Source of the DNA: Maribacter aquivivus
GTDB taxonomy: Bacteria; Bacteroidota; Bacteroidia; Flavobacteriales; Flavobacteriaceae
Direction of reading: 5' to 3'
Length of the DNA: 64,000 bases
Assembly (NCBI RefSeq): GCF_900142175.1
Contig: NZ_FQZX01000001.1
Location: forward strand, 2,294,001 to 2,358,000
Below are positions 1-8,992 of the stretch, piece by piece. The position numbers and the translations under genes were made by a program. Position 1 is the first letter of the stretch; each line of letters begins with the position of its first letter. Below the pieces are notes generated by a model that saw only the letters and a list, made by a program, of their open reading frames with translations, was not told the origin of the DNA and did not search any database.

Positions 1-483
1 AGCGGACCTATACAAGGTGTGCCAGATTTATTACAACCTGCCGCGCATGCATTATTGCAGTCTGAACATGAATTGAAAAAATACACATCAGATTTCCCTA
101 AAGAGTTATTATGGGCAAAAACTACAGGCAGAGCTTCCGTTGGTTTCCACATGAATCATATTACGGGAGTTTTAGATAGAATGTTGACCTACGCAAAAGG
201 AGAATCGCTAACCGATGTGCAATTTCAATTTTTAAAGAAAGAAGGTGCCTTTAATTTAACTACCGAAGTTGTTGATTTACAAGAGCAATTTTCAACTAAA
301 GTTGAAGAAGCGCTAGCATACTTCAAAACGATACCAGAACAAACACTCACAGAAAAAAGAACTGTTGGTGGAAAGAAGCTGCCCTCTACTGTAGTCGGAC
401 TCTTATTTCATGCTGCAGAGCACAGTCAAAGACATATTGGTCAGTTGCTGGTGACAGCCAGTGTATTGCAGTCAAAGATTTGA
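1..483 (+). CDS. DinB-like family protein (5' end outside window)
   Basis: The reading frame is open from the first base (SGPIQGVPDLLQ precedes the GTG at 19), so the true start lies upstream and this is a 3' fragment. DinB-like proteins are four-helix-bundle, usually metal-binding proteins, often thiol-dependent hydrolases or transferases of unknown substrate. The visible histidines fit the family metal site: one in FHMNHITG and a pair in the C-terminal AAEHSQRHIGQL. It is followed 31 bp later by a flavin amine oxidase on the same strand. Assignment is by overall pattern; the specific substrate is unknown. Confidence 0.8.
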   Translation, partial: SGPIQGVPDLLQPAAHALLQSEHELKKYTSDFPKELLWAKTTGRASVGFHMNHITGVLDRMLTYAKGESLTDVQFQFLKKEGAFNLTTEVVDLQEQFSTKVEEALAYFKTIPEQTLTEKRTVGGKKLPSTVVGLLFHAAEHSQRHIGQLLVTASVLQSKI

Positions 484-514
484 TAATACATTTAAATCAG
501 AATAACTTAATAGC

Positions 515-1579
515 ATGAATACATCGGTAGTAGTTATCGGCGCAGGATTAACGGGTTTGTTAACTGCATATCGTTTGCAAGAACTTGGTTTTGATGTTGC
601 AGTTCTGGAGGCTCGCGATAGAATTGGGGGTAGAATACATACGCTTGAATCTGGGAACGCTAAAGTTGAAATGGGTGCTACTTGGTTTAATGAAAGTCAC
701 TACCATTTATTAGATGTTATTGAAGAATTCAAGGTTCCGTACTTTGAACAATTTATGACCGGTAAATCTTATTTTCAAACGTTTTCTAATGTGCCACCGC
801 AAGAAATAGCAGTACCAAATGATAGCCCTAGTTATCGTTTTAAAAATGGAACTATTCACTTGTTGAATTCCATAGTTGTTAAACTCAAACCAAATACCAT
901 CTTTTTAAATGATGTGGTTAATGAGGTCAATGTGCTTGATGGCGATATTGAGGTAAGTACCAATTCTAGAACTTTAAAAGCAGATGCAGTTATTACAACC
1001 TTGCCACCAGCAGCATTAATAGATCAGATAGTATTTTCTCCTGCTTTACCAAAAGATGTAATGTCATTGGCAGAACAAACCCACACGTGGATGCAAGATG
1101 CTATTAAAGTTGCATTGACTTATAAAAAACCATTTTGGCGAGAACAAGGTAAATCAGGCACTATATTTAGTAATGTTGGTCCGCTTACCGAATTCTATGA
1201 CCAATCTAATTTGGAAAATAAATCTTATGCACTAGTAGGTTTTGCGTCTGGTAGCTGTGCTCGTTTTACAAAAGAACAACGTGTAGAGAAAATAGAAGCA
1301 CAATTGAAAATGGTTTTTGGCGAAGATGCGTTACAGTATGAGTCTTACCATGAAACTCAGTGGTATCAAGAAGAGTTTACAAAATCTAACAGACAGGAAG
1401 ACAATTTATTTCCACATCAAAACGGCGGACATGCACTGTATCATGAACCTTTATTTGATGATAAATTATTTATTTCTGGTGCAGAAACATCAAAACATCA
1501 CTCTGGTTACATGGAAGGCGCTATTTTTGCAGCTGAATCTGTTGTTGCTAAACTGAAAAGTTTGCACCTAACGCAGTAA
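515..1579 (+). CDS. Flavin-containing amine oxidase (NAD(P)/FAD-dependent oxidoreductase)
   Basis: 354-residue FAD enzyme. The N-terminus carries the dinucleotide-binding GAGLTGLLTAYRLQ motif, then the amine-oxidase hallmark EARDRIGGRI. Near the C-terminus SGAETSKHHSGYMEGA matches the second FAD contact of the monoamine oxidase family. It is shorter than eukaryotic MAO (about 500 residues), typical of bacterial FAD amine oxidases of unknown substrate. No signal peptide or membrane anchor is seen, so it should be cytoplasmic. It lies in a same-strand row between the DinB-like gene and the dihydrouridine synthase (7 bp gap), probably co-transcribed. Substrate cannot be told from sequence. Confidence 0.85.
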   Translation: MNTSVVVIGAGLTGLLTAYRLQELGFDVAVLEARDRIGGRIHTLESGNAKVEMGATWFNESHYHLLDVIEEFKVPYFEQFMTGKSYFQTFSNVPPQEIAVPNDSPSYRFKNGTIHLLNSIVVKLKPNTIFLNDVVNEVNVLDGDIEVSTNSRTLKADAVITTLPPAALIDQIVFSPALPKDVMSLAEQTHTWMQDAIKVALTYKKPFWREQGKSGTIFSNVGPLTEFYDQSNLENKSYALVGFASGSCARFTKEQRVEKIEAQLKMVFGEDALQYESYHETQWYQEEFTKSNRQEDNLFPHQNGGHALYHEPLFDDKLFISGAETSKHHSGYMEGAIFAAESVVAKLKSLHLTQ

Positions 1580-1586
1580 TACATAC

Positions 1587-2531
1587 ATGTCAGTTACCTT
1601 ATTATCATCCCCGTTACAGGGTTTTACCGATTTTAGATTCCGCAATGCGTTCCATAAATATTTTGGAGGTATTGATACCTTTTATGCACCATACATTCGT
1701 TTGAATGGTAAAATGGTGATTAAAAACTCATATCAGAAAGATTTACAGCCAGAGAATAATACTACCCTAGAAGTTATTCCGCAGGTAATGACCGGTGATG
1801 CCGATGAGTTTTTGTTCGTTATAAAATACATTCAAAGTTTAGGGTACAAAGAACTCAATTGGAATTTAGGTTGCCCTTACCCTATGGTTACAAAGCAGGG
1901 CATGGGTAGCGGACTCATTTGTAATCCCGAAAAAATAGATCATATTTTAAAACGCGCTCATGAAGAAACTGATGTTGTAGTTTCTATGAAAATGAGAATG
2001 GGGTATGAAAATGCAGAAGAGATTCTAGATGTTTTTCCTATTCTAGATAAATACCCACTGCGTAATATTGCTATTCACGCCCGTATTGGTAAACAATTGT
2101 ATAAAGGCGGAGTTGATCTTGATGCTTTTCAGAAGTGTGCTGAAAGCACCAAACATACCTTATACTATAACGGCGATATAACTACGGTAGCAAAGTTTCA
2201 AGAAATGAAAGAACGCTTCCCTTCAATTGACCACTTTATGATGGGAAGAGGACTAATTGCAGACCCATTTCTGCCTAGTATGATTAAGAATAATACCACT
2301 AAATACCCAAAGGATCGTTGGAAGATTTTTTCTGAGTTTCATGATACCATCTATCGTCAATATGATGAGGCATTATCTGGACCAACGCCCATAAAAATGA
2401 AAATGCGAGGTTTTTGGGAGTATTTTGCACTGTCAACTTCCAATCCGCATAAAGCTTTCAAAAAAATAAAGAAAGCTAACAATCCTAGAGCTTATCAACA
2501 AGCGGTGCGTGAGATATTGAATAATGAATAA
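1587..2531 (+). CDS. dus: tRNA-dihydrouridine synthase (DusC-like)
   Basis: 314-residue FMN-dependent enzyme reducing uridine to dihydrouridine in tRNA D-loops. SSPLQGFTDFRFR at the N-terminus matches the FMN-binding start of Dus proteins. NWNLGCPYPMVTKQGMGSGL holds the catalytic Cys96. The MKMRMG strand, the AIHARIGKQLYKGG segment and MMGRGL (phosphate-binding) follow in the usual order. Its last 36 nucleotides recur as a near-identical direct repeat 572 bp downstream, beyond the next small gene. Family call is firm; the target uridine is not predictable. Confidence 0.92.
   Translation: MSVTLLSSPLQGFTDFRFRNAFHKYFGGIDTFYAPYIRLNGKMVIKNSYQKDLQPENNTTLEVIPQVMTGDADEFLFVIKYIQSLGYKELNWNLGCPYPMVTKQGMGSGLICNPEKIDHILKRAHEETDVVVSMKMRMGYENAEEILDVFPILDKYPLRNIAIHARIGKQLYKGGVDLDAFQKCAESTKHTLYYNGDITTVAKFQEMKERFPSIDHFMMGRGLIADPFLPSMIKNNTTKYPKDRWKIFSEFHDTIYRQYDEALSGPTPIKMKMRGFWEYFALSTSNPHKAFKKIKKANNPRAYQQAVREILNNE
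2496..2531 (+). repeat. 36-bp direct repeat, copy 1 (dus 3' end)
   Basis: These 36 bp, beginning CAACAAGCGGTG and ending at the dus TAA, recur at 3068-3103 with only two differences (C/T and A/G), 34 of 36 identical. Here the sequence encodes the Dus C-terminus QQAVREILNNE. The two copies bracket the small membrane-protein gene. Confidence 0.9.
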
Positions 2532-2574
2532 TTTTTCTTTATATTGGTGTAAATCATTTAATTAGTGTTCTATT

Positions 2575-3084
2575 ATGCAAAACAAAACCACCAAGTTTTT
2601 ATTAAAAATGCTTATGTTTTTTCCATTTTGCTTAGCTTTTGGAATCTTAAGTAGACAATTTAACTTCGATGATTGGATTTTTTTCCTGATTGTAGGATTT
2701 GTGGGAGCATTCGGTATTACTTTCTGGCAACTTTTTGACTACGAAAAGTTTAATGAGATTGCTTATGAAGATTTTTTAGAATCTAAGCACAGTTTGAAAT
2801 TAGAGAACACTAAAGAAAATTGGGACCAATTTTATGAAATGATTAAAAACCCATTATTAGATTTAGAAATCATTGAGAATACAGAGAATAAATTGAAGGT
2901 TCAATTTGAACGGAAATTTTCAGATTCTATTCTGACAATGAATAAAACACCCGATGCTATTATAGTGAGTATTGAAAAAAAGTTCTTTTCCTTTTTGCCA
3001 GATCGTGCAGAAAATTACCGCACTATACAGAAGTTTGCAAAAAGTGCTCAGAAATCAACTAACATAGCAACAAGCGGTGTGTGA
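2575..3084 (+). CDS. Hypothetical small membrane protein
   Basis: 169 residues with two predicted membrane helices near the N-terminus (about residues 8-27, FLLKMLMFFPFCLAF, and 33-52, WIFFLIVGFVGAFG), then a charged soluble C-terminal part of about 115 residues. I do not recognise a family. The last five or so codons (ATSGV) are read from copy 2 of the 36-bp direct repeat, in a different frame from the one used in dus. The present C-terminus therefore looks secondary, and the gene may have lost its original 3' end. The gene sits between two copies of the dus 3' end, which suggests it arrived by insertion. Confidence 0.6.
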   Translation: MQNKTTKFLLKMLMFFPFCLAFGILSRQFNFDDWIFFLIVGFVGAFGITFWQLFDYEKFNEIAYEDFLESKHSLKLENTKENWDQFYEMIKNPLLDLEIIENTENKLKVQFERKFSDSILTMNKTPDAIIVSIEKKFFSFLPDRAENYRTIQKFAKSAQKSTNIATSGV

Positions 3085-3103
3085 GATATTGAGTAATGAA
3101 TAA
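3068..3103 (+). repeat. 36-bp direct repeat, copy 2
   Basis: Second copy of the dus 3' end (34 of 36 identical to 2496-2531). In the dus frame it would still read QAVCEILSNE and stop. It supplies the stop codon of the small membrane protein in another frame. It also contains the TTG (3089-3091) that can act as -33 element for the radical SAM gene. Confidence 0.9.
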
Positions 3104-3120
3104 AGTAACGGTTATCTTTG
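3089..3120 (+). promoter_or_regulatory. Bacteroidota-type promoter for the radical SAM gene
   Basis: TTG (3089-3091), 21-bp spacer, TATCTTTG (3113-3120), matching the Bacteroidota TTG...TAnnTTTG pattern. The inferred start of transcription, near 3124, leaves a leader of about 20 nt and supports the GTG at 3144 as start codon. The -33 half lies inside repeat copy 2. Confidence 0.55.
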
Positions 3121-3143
3121 CAGCATTGTTCTAAAATAACTTT

Positions 3144-5324
3144 GTGAGAGACCTTCTTTTAATAACACCACCTTTTACCCAATTAAATACTCCGTACCCA
3201 GCAACGGCATACATTAAAGGGTTTTTGAATACAAAGGGTATTTCTTCTTTTCAGTCCGATTTAGGGATTGAAGTTATTTTATCACTATTCAATAAGAATA
3301 CATTTCAGCAGCTTTTTGATATGGCTTTTTCATCAGATGCTATTCTGTCTGAAAATTGCCAAAGAATATATGCGCTTCGCAATGATTATTTGAAAACACT
3401 AGATGCCGTTATTCTTTTTTTACAAGGTAAAAATGACACCTTGGCTAGACAATTATGTACCGATAATTTTTTACCACAAGCTTCTCGTTTTGAACAGTTA
3501 GATGATTTGGAATGGGCTTTTGGGAATATGGGTATGCAAGATAAAGCCAAACATTTGGCAACTTTATATCTTGAAGATTTATCAGATTTTATAGTAGAAT
3601 GTATTGACCCAAATTTTGGGTTCAGTAGATATGCCGAACGACTTGGTCGTAGTGCCAATTCGTTCGATGAGCTTTATAATCACCTAAATGATACACCTAC
3701 TTTTATTGATGAATTAACACTGAAATTATTAGCAGAACAAGTAGAAAAGGTTCAGCCTAAACTAGTATGCTTTTCGGTACCTTTTCCGGGTAATTTATAT
3801 AGTGCTTTTCGCTGTGCCCAATTTATAAAAGCAAATTATCCTGATGTGAAAATTGCCATGGGTGGCGGATTCCCAAATACAGAATTACGCAGCCTTACCG
3901 ATGTTCGTGTGTTTGAGTTTTTTGATTTTATTACGTTAGATGACGGTGAGCTTCCATTAGAATTAGTGCATCAGTATGTTATAAATGGAGCAGGGGAGTT
4001 AAAAAGAGCATTCATTTTAGAAGGTAATAAAGTCGTTTACAAGAATGATAGTCTTAGACAAGATTATAAACAAATAGATGTTGGCACACCAGATTATGGT
4101 GACCTACAATTAAGCAATTACATTTCGGTCATTGAAATTGCGAACCCTATGCATAGTTTATGGAGCGATGGTCGTTGGAATAAATTGACCATGGCGCATG
4201 GTTGTTATTGGGGGAAATGTACTTTCTGCGATATCTCTTTAGATTATATAAAAATATATGAACCTGTTGCGGCAAGTCTTTTGGCTGACCGCGTAGAAAC
4301 ATTAATAGAACAAACAGGGGAATCAGGTTTCCACTTTGTAGATGAAGCAGCACCGCCATCATTAATGAAAGCTTTTGCTTTAGAGATTTTAAAAAGAAAT
4401 CTGACCATTACCTGGTGGACGAATATTCGTTTCGAGAAAAACTTCACCCAAGATTTATGTTTTTTGCTAAAAGCATCTGGTTGTATTGCGGTTTCTGGTG
4501 GATTGGAAGTGGCATCTGATCGATTACTAAAATTGATAGATAAAGGTGTAACGGTAGAACAAGTAGCGCAAGTAACGCGAAATTTCACCGAAGCGAATAT
4601 TATGGTACATTCCTATTTAATGTACGGCTACCCAACACAGACTATTCAAGAAACTGTTGATAGTTTAGAAATGGTTCGTCAGTTGTTTGAATTGGGTATT
4701 ATTCAATCTGGTTTTTGGCATCAGTTTGCATTAACGGCTCATAGTCCGGTTGGTTTACATCCTGAGGAATATGGAGTTATGCCAGATTTGAAATCCATCA
4801 CCTTTGCTAATAACGACATCGACTTTAAAGATAAAACAGGAGTAGATCATAGTAAGTTCAGCTTCGGATTAAAGAAATCGCTTTTCAATTTTATGCACGG
4901 TATTGGTTTTGATATGAGCTTGCAAGATTGGTTCGATTTTGAGATTCCGCCTTCAACGATTTCCGCAGATTATATTTACAATTGTCTGCAACAAGAACTT
5001 GTTCTGAATACAAAATCTACGGCTAAAATAGCATGGATAGGACCAATGCCTATTGCCAATGAACGTGTGAAGAAGAAAAAAGGCATGACTTGGCAGCAAT
5101 TGGAATTGGGTTTTCATACTAAGTCAGATATGTATGAAATAATAGTAGATAAGGATAAAGGAGGATGGTTGCTTGCTACTCTAGAACAATTGAAACCTGA
5201 GAATAAGCCTTTAAGTTATGGTCAGTTGAAAAAAGATTACGAATCTCAATTAGAAGATTTTGAGTTGTTTTGGTATTCAAAGCAAATTATTGGGCTTCGT
5301 GAACATGGTCTTCTAGTGCTATAA
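3144..5324 (+). CDS. B12-binding-type radical SAM protein, CX4CX2C cluster motif
   Basis: 726 residues, GTG start. The N-terminal part (to about residue 330) resembles a cobalamin-binding Rossmann region of class B radical SAM enzymes (VCFSVPFPGN, IAMGGGFPNTEL). The radical SAM core follows, with cluster ligands C354, C359 and C362 in HGCYWGKCTFCD. The spacing is CX4CX2C, not the canonical CX3CX2C. SGGLEVASDRLLKLIDKGVT matches the SAM/ribose contacts of B12 radical SAM proteins. A winged-helix-like C-terminal tail follows. Such proteins methylate or rearrange small molecules or peptides. No precursor peptide or clear substrate gene is adjacent. It has its own promoter and a convergent phosphatase gene downstream. 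Confidence 0.8.
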   Translation: MRDLLLITPPFTQLNTPYPATAYIKGFLNTKGISSFQSDLGIEVILSLFNKNTFQQLFDMAFSSDAILSENCQRIYALRNDYLKTLDAVILFLQGKNDTLARQLCTDNFLPQASRFEQLDDLEWAFGNMGMQDKAKHLATLYLEDLSDFIVECIDPNFGFSRYAERLGRSANSFDELYNHLNDTPTFIDELTLKLLAEQVEKVQPKLVCFSVPFPGNLYSAFRCAQFIKANYPDVKIAMGGGFPNTELRSLTDVRVFEFFDFITLDDGELPLELVHQYVINGAGELKRAFILEGNKVVYKNDSLRQDYKQIDVGTPDYGDLQLSNYISVIEIANPMHSLWSDGRWNKLTMAHGCYWGKCTFCDISLDYIKIYEPVAASLLADRVETLIEQTGESGFHFVDEAAPPSLMKAFALEILKRNLTITWWTNIRFEKNFTQDLCFLLKASGCIAVSGGLEVASDRLLKLIDKGVTVEQVAQVTRNFTEANIMVHSYLMYGYPTQTIQETVDSLEMVRQLFELGIIQSGFWHQFALTAHSPVGLHPEEYGVMPDLKSITFANNDIDFKDKTGVDHSKFSFGLKKSLFNFMHGIGFDMSLQDWFDFEIPPSTISADYIYNCLQQELVLNTKSTAKIAWIGPMPIANERVKKKKGMTWQQLELGFHTKSDMYEIIVDKDKGGWLLATLEQLKPENKPLSYGQLKKDYESQLEDFELFWYSKQIIGLREHGLLVL

Positions 5325-5356
5325 AAAAAGCCGCATTGCAAATGCAATACGACTTT
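5323..5356 (-). terminator. Rho-independent terminator of the PhoD-like gene
   Basis: Read on the minus strand this is a 13-bp stem (two G-U pairs) with a 4-nt loop followed by seven U residues (5323-5329). On the plus strand the wobble pairs become C-A mismatches, so it serves the minus-strand gene best. Confidence 0.75.
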
Positions 5357-5379
5357 AATTTATTAATGATTGGTGAGGT

Positions 5380-7077
5380 TTAAGAGTATGTAAGCGTATA
5401 ACCTGTTTCTGTGGTATACGATTCCGATAAAAGTGTGTCAACGAATATCCATTCAGATGTAACATCACTAGTTGTGAATGTTGTCATCATATATCCTCTT
5501 TTTGAGGCATCAAAATAATTTAATCCATCTATTAAAGCTATCAACGCTTCTTGAAAACCAGCAATTAATTCTGGCGAAGAGTTAGCGCCAAGATAGGTTT
5601 CAAAGCCTGGCGAACTAATAGAAGATGTGGCTAGTTCAATACCTACTTCTGTTCCGTTTTGTGCCTTTAAGGTGTTTTGCCAAGCATTATGTGTATCACC
5701 TGCGAAAGTGACTATTTTTTTACCGTTTAATCCTGCATAAATAATTTCACGGTCTATTGGGTATCCGTCCCAAGCATCAAGATTGTAGGGTATAGCGGTA
5801 GTTACCCTTGCTATTTCCTCGTTGGTCAGTGTTGGGTCGTTATTAAGCAATCTTAGTTTTATAGTCACCAACTCTGTCAATATAGTACCGAATTCAGGTA
5901 AGCCAAATGAGGTCAATAATTCTATAGGTATATACATTTGACCCATTAATACCTGTTGACCTAATACTTGCCATTTTGCCGCACTACTGTTTAATTCAGA
6001 TAGTACCCAATCTCTTTGTGTTACTCCTAAAATAGAGCGTGAAGGGTCTGTCAATGCTGTTTGAAATGCTGCTGTATCAAAACCTGTAGCGGTTACATAA
6101 TCTGTAATGTTTAATTGTTTGTCTCTGCCAATTAAACGGGTGTCCATTAAGATTAGGTTAACCAAGTTCCCAATATTTACTGAACGATAAATAATGCTAT
6201 TATCATCTGCTGATATTCTTGAGAAAGGTAAAAACTCGCTATATGCCTGTAAAGCATTTTGTTTTCTTACTTCAAAACTACCTTCTGTGGCTTCATCATG
6301 GTTTTCTGCTCCTTCTTTATAAGTGTCATTGGCAATTTCATGATCGTCCCAAACACAAATGAACGGTTTCTTTTGGTGGGCTAATTGTAAAGCAGCATCT
6401 GATCTATATTGCTTGTATCTTGTTCTATAATCTTCTAAAGAAATAATTTCTCCTGCAGGTTCATGAAGACGGTTCAAGAAAGCGTTCTCTGCTGTAGATC
6501 CGTATCCGCCAGCGCCATATTCGTAGAAATAATCACCTAAATGTACAATGATATCTGCATCTGAATTTGCCATGGCATCGTACACATTAAAAAGACCTGC
6601 TTGGTAATTTGAACACGAACATACGGCTAATTTCGCCTGTGTAGCATCCGTAGGTAGTGTAATGGTTTCTCCCACAACAGAAATTGAGTTGTCGGTTGTA
6701 CTAATAAATCTATAGTATAGTTTTTGGTCTGCATCTAGCTCTGTTAATTCAATTGACAAGGTGTTGTCCCTAGAACCTTCAGTTGTTATTTTGCCAGTGC
6801 GTAGAATACTGCTAAAACTACTCTCGGTAGCAACTTCCCAAATAATTTCAACATTTACGGTATTAAAACGAGTCCATATAATAACTCCAGAGCTACTTGG
6901 GTCAAAACTGGCCACGCCATAATTGAAATTTTGTACGGTAAGTAAAGCTTCATCATAGGCCACTTGTAAATCATCATCATCGCTACAGCTAATAAAATTC
7001 GGAGCTAGAATTAACCCTCCAGAAGCCATTAAAGTTTTTTGAATAAAATTTCTTCTTGTGTTTTTCGTCGTTTTCAT
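5380..7077 (-). CDS. phoD: PhoD-like alkaline phosphatase, Tat-type lipoprotein
   Basis: Metallophosphoesterase of the PhoD family (phosphodiesterase/alkaline phosphatase, Fe/Ca site). The start at 7077 gives MKTTKNTRRNFIQKT, a twin-arginine signal, ending in a lipobox before Cys (NFISC) and an acidic SDDDD stretch. An alternative ATG at 7098 adds seven residues. An N-terminal PhoD_N Ig-like domain (IIWTRFN) precedes the metallophosphatase domain with HLGDYFYEYG, WDDHEIANDTY and FAGDTHNAW supplying metal ligands. It is predicted to be anchored outside the inner membrane after folding and Tat export. A tatC lies 4 kb away. The role is phosphate scavenging from phosphodiesters. Confidence 0.88.
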   Translation of the reverse strand: MKTTKNTRRNFIQKTLMASGGLILAPNFISCSDDDDLQVAYDEALLTVQNFNYGVASFDPSSSGVIIWTRFNTVNVEIIWEVATESSFSSILRTGKITTEGSRDNTLSIELTELDADQKLYYRFISTTDNSISVVGETITLPTDATQAKLAVCSCSNYQAGLFNVYDAMANSDADIIVHLGDYFYEYGAGGYGSTAENAFLNRLHEPAGEIISLEDYRTRYKQYRSDAALQLAHQKKPFICVWDDHEIANDTYKEGAENHDEATEGSFEVRKQNALQAYSEFLPFSRISADDNSIIYRSVNIGNLVNLILMDTRLIGRDKQLNITDYVTATGFDTAAFQTALTDPSRSILGVTQRDWVLSELNSSAAKWQVLGQQVLMGQMYIPIELLTSFGLPEFGTILTELVTIKLRLLNNDPTLTNEEIARVTTAIPYNLDAWDGYPIDREIIYAGLNGKKIVTFAGDTHNAWQNTLKAQNGTEVGIELATSSISSPGFETYLGANSSPELIAGFQEALIALIDGLNYFDASKRGYMMTTFTTSDVTSEWIFVDTLLSESYTTETGYTLTYS

Positions 7078-7206
7078 CTGGTAATTTAGTTTCCTCAAAA
7101 TTGTTTAAATTCTGAAGAATCAACGTTAGTTGAACTTTATGTTTATGTTATTGAAACTATAGGTGATTACAAGTCTGCTATTTTTCGAGATTTTAAATGA
7201 ATTGGT

Positions 7207-7214
7207 TATGTTTG
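7207..7214 (+). promoter_or_regulatory. -7 promoter element before the GyrI-like gene
   Basis: TATGTTTG matches TAnnTTTG exactly. An inferred transcript start near 7218 gives a leader of about 15 nt to the ATG at 7233. No clear TTG lies at the expected -33 position. Confidence 0.4.
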
Positions 7215-7232
7215 ATTATTATACTAGGGTAG

Positions 7233-7712
7233 ATGGAAGCTAGAATTGTAAATAGTAAAGAACGAAAATTGATTGGGCTTTCTCAAGAAATGAGTTTGGT
7301 CGATAATAGAACTTTTGAGCTTTGGAAGAATTTCAGAGCCCATAGTAAGAAAGTTTTAAATAGGTCGTCTAATGATTTTATCTCGTTACAAGAGTACCCT
7401 ATAGACTATTTTCAAGTATTTTCTCCAGCTAAAAAGTTTGTAAAATGGGCTTGTGTTGAGGTTGTGAATTTTGATTCTGTTCCTGAAGAAATGAATAGGC
7501 TTGTTTTAGAGGCTGGCTTATATGCAGTATTCAGTTATAAAGGGACCGCGCAAAACGCGCAGGCATTTTTTCAATATATTTATGGGGAATGGATTCCTAA
7601 GTCTAAGTATAATTTAGATGACCGTCCACATTTTGAAGTGCTGGGTGCCAAGTACAAAAACAACGATCCAGATTCAGAAGAAGAAGTTTGGATTCCTATA
7701 AAAGCAAAATGA
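7233..7712 (+). CDS. GyrI-like / AraC effector-binding domain protein
   Basis: 159 residues corresponding to a stand-alone GyrI-like (SHV-fold) effector-binding domain without a DNA-binding domain. Typical features are the opening strand (KLIGLSQEMS), the central GLYAVFSYKGTAQNA segment, the aromatic FFQYIYGEWIP and the acidic end SEEEVWIPIKAK. Such proteins bind small hydrophobic molecules or act as hydrolases. The ATGA overlap of its stop with the MFS start at 7709 implies translational coupling, so it may bind or modify a compound handled by that transporter; this is inference. Confidence 0.75.
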   Translation: MEARIVNSKERKLIGLSQEMSLVDNRTFELWKNFRAHSKKVLNRSSNDFISLQEYPIDYFQVFSPAKKFVKWACVEVVNFDSVPEEMNRLVLEAGLYAVFSYKGTAQNAQAFFQYIYGEWIPKSKYNLDDRPHFEVLGAKYKNNDPDSEEEVWIPIKAK

Positions 7713-8992
7713 AAGACCCCGAAAAAGCGCCTTGGTATTATTTGTTGTTATTAATTTTAGCAGGGGAAAGTGTCTTTATTTTGCCCTTTGTTTTACAACG
7801 TGTTTTTAGACCTACGGTATTAAAAGTATTTGAACTTGATAATGTTTCGCTTGGGCTATGCTTTTCTGTGTATGGCTTTGTTGCCTTGGTTTCGTATTTA
7901 CTAGGCGGGCCTATAGCTGATAAATTTCAACCCAGAAAATTAATAGCCATTGCTCTTTGGATGACTGCTTTAGGCGGTTTGGTTTTTGCCACATTCCCAG
8001 ATTATTTAACCTTGCAGATTTTATATGGCTTCTGGGGTTTTACAACTATTTTCTTGTTTTGGTCACCTATGATAAAAGCTACACGAGTATGGGGCGGTAG
8101 TGGTTCTCAAGGTAAAGCTTTTGGTTTTTTAGATGGCGGCAGGGGATTGGTAGGTGCTCTTTTTGGCACTCTGGGTGTTCTTGTCTTTTCTCATTTTATG
8201 TCGGCAGATTTAGAAGTAGCTACGCTGCAAGAAAGTAGGTTTGCGTTTCGGTATGTAATTTTAACTTCTTCAGCTATAGTTTCTATCGTTGGTGTTCTGG
8301 TCTGGTTTTTTATGCGATTACCGGCAAGTCTTGAAAACGAAATCGTCGTAGAAAGAATCACCGTTTCTCAAATTAAAGATGTACTAGGTTTGCCTTCTGT
8401 TTTACTTTTAATGATTATAATTCTTTGTGCTTACGTAGGTTATAAAATTACCGATATTTTTTCTCTTTATGCACAAGATGTTATGTTGTACAATGAGGTA
8501 GAATCTGCAGAAGTAGGTACCTTTTTATTATTTGCAAGACCTATAGTAGGTATTTTTATTGGAGTGATAGCAGACCGCTCTAGACCAAGTCTGTTTTTAT
8601 TATTAGGTTTTGTAGTAGCGCTTATTGGTTCTTTACTATTTGCATCAGGCATGGTTGCCGATGTTTCTTACTTCATGTTCTTATTCTCTATCATGATAGT
8701 GGCACTAGGGGTGTATGCCATTCGTTCTTTATATTTTGCGGTAATGCAGAGTGGTAAAATTCCTTTGGTGCTTACTGGTACTGCGGTAGGATTAATTTCA
8801 TTGATAGGGTATACACCCGATATTTTTGCTGGTCCGGCAATGGGTTATTTATTAGATGCATCACCAGGTTTAACGGGGCATCAACATGTTTTCTGGATGT
8901 TAGCGGTATTTTCTTTTATAGGAGGAATAGCGGCATTTAGATATTTTCAACTTTATGGCAAACCATTCAATGATGAATCAAAAAAACCTTAA
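7709..8992 (+). CDS. MFS transporter
   Basis: About 427 residues with roughly 12 hydrophobic helices. The loop between helices 2 and 3 has GGPIADKFQPRKLIA, the MFS motif A, and the second half has the related GVIADRSRPSLF. I chose the ATG at 7709 because it overlaps the preceding stop as ATGA; an ATG at 7688 is also possible. It is an inner-membrane importer or exporter of unknown substrate. It is co-transcribed with the GyrI-like protein upstream and overlaps the small membrane-protein gene downstream. Confidence 0.85.
   Translation: MKDPEKAPWYYLLLLILAGESVFILPFVLQRVFRPTVLKVFELDNVSLGLCFSVYGFVALVSYLLGGPIADKFQPRKLIAIALWMTALGGLVFATFPDYLTLQILYGFWGFTTIFLFWSPMIKATRVWGGSGSQGKAFGFLDGGRGLVGALFGTLGVLVFSHFMSADLEVATLQESRFAFRYVILTSSAIVSIVGVLVWFFMRLPASLENEIVVERITVSQIKDVLGLPSVLLLMIIILCAYVGYKITDIFSLYAQDVMLYNEVESAEVGTFLLFARPIVGIFIGVIADRSRPSLFLLLGFVVALIGSLLFASGMVADVSYFMFLFSIMIVALGVYAIRSLYFAVMQSGKIPLVLTGTAVGLISLIGYTPDIFAGPAMGYLLDASPGLTGHQHVFWMLAVFSFIGGIAAFRYFQLYGKPFNDESKKP

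Noticed and set aside
3085..3143. Cobalamin riboswitch before the B12-type radical SAM gene
   Set aside because: The gap is only 59 bp, too short for a B12 riboswitch, and shows no such conserved motif. The carH leader also shows none.
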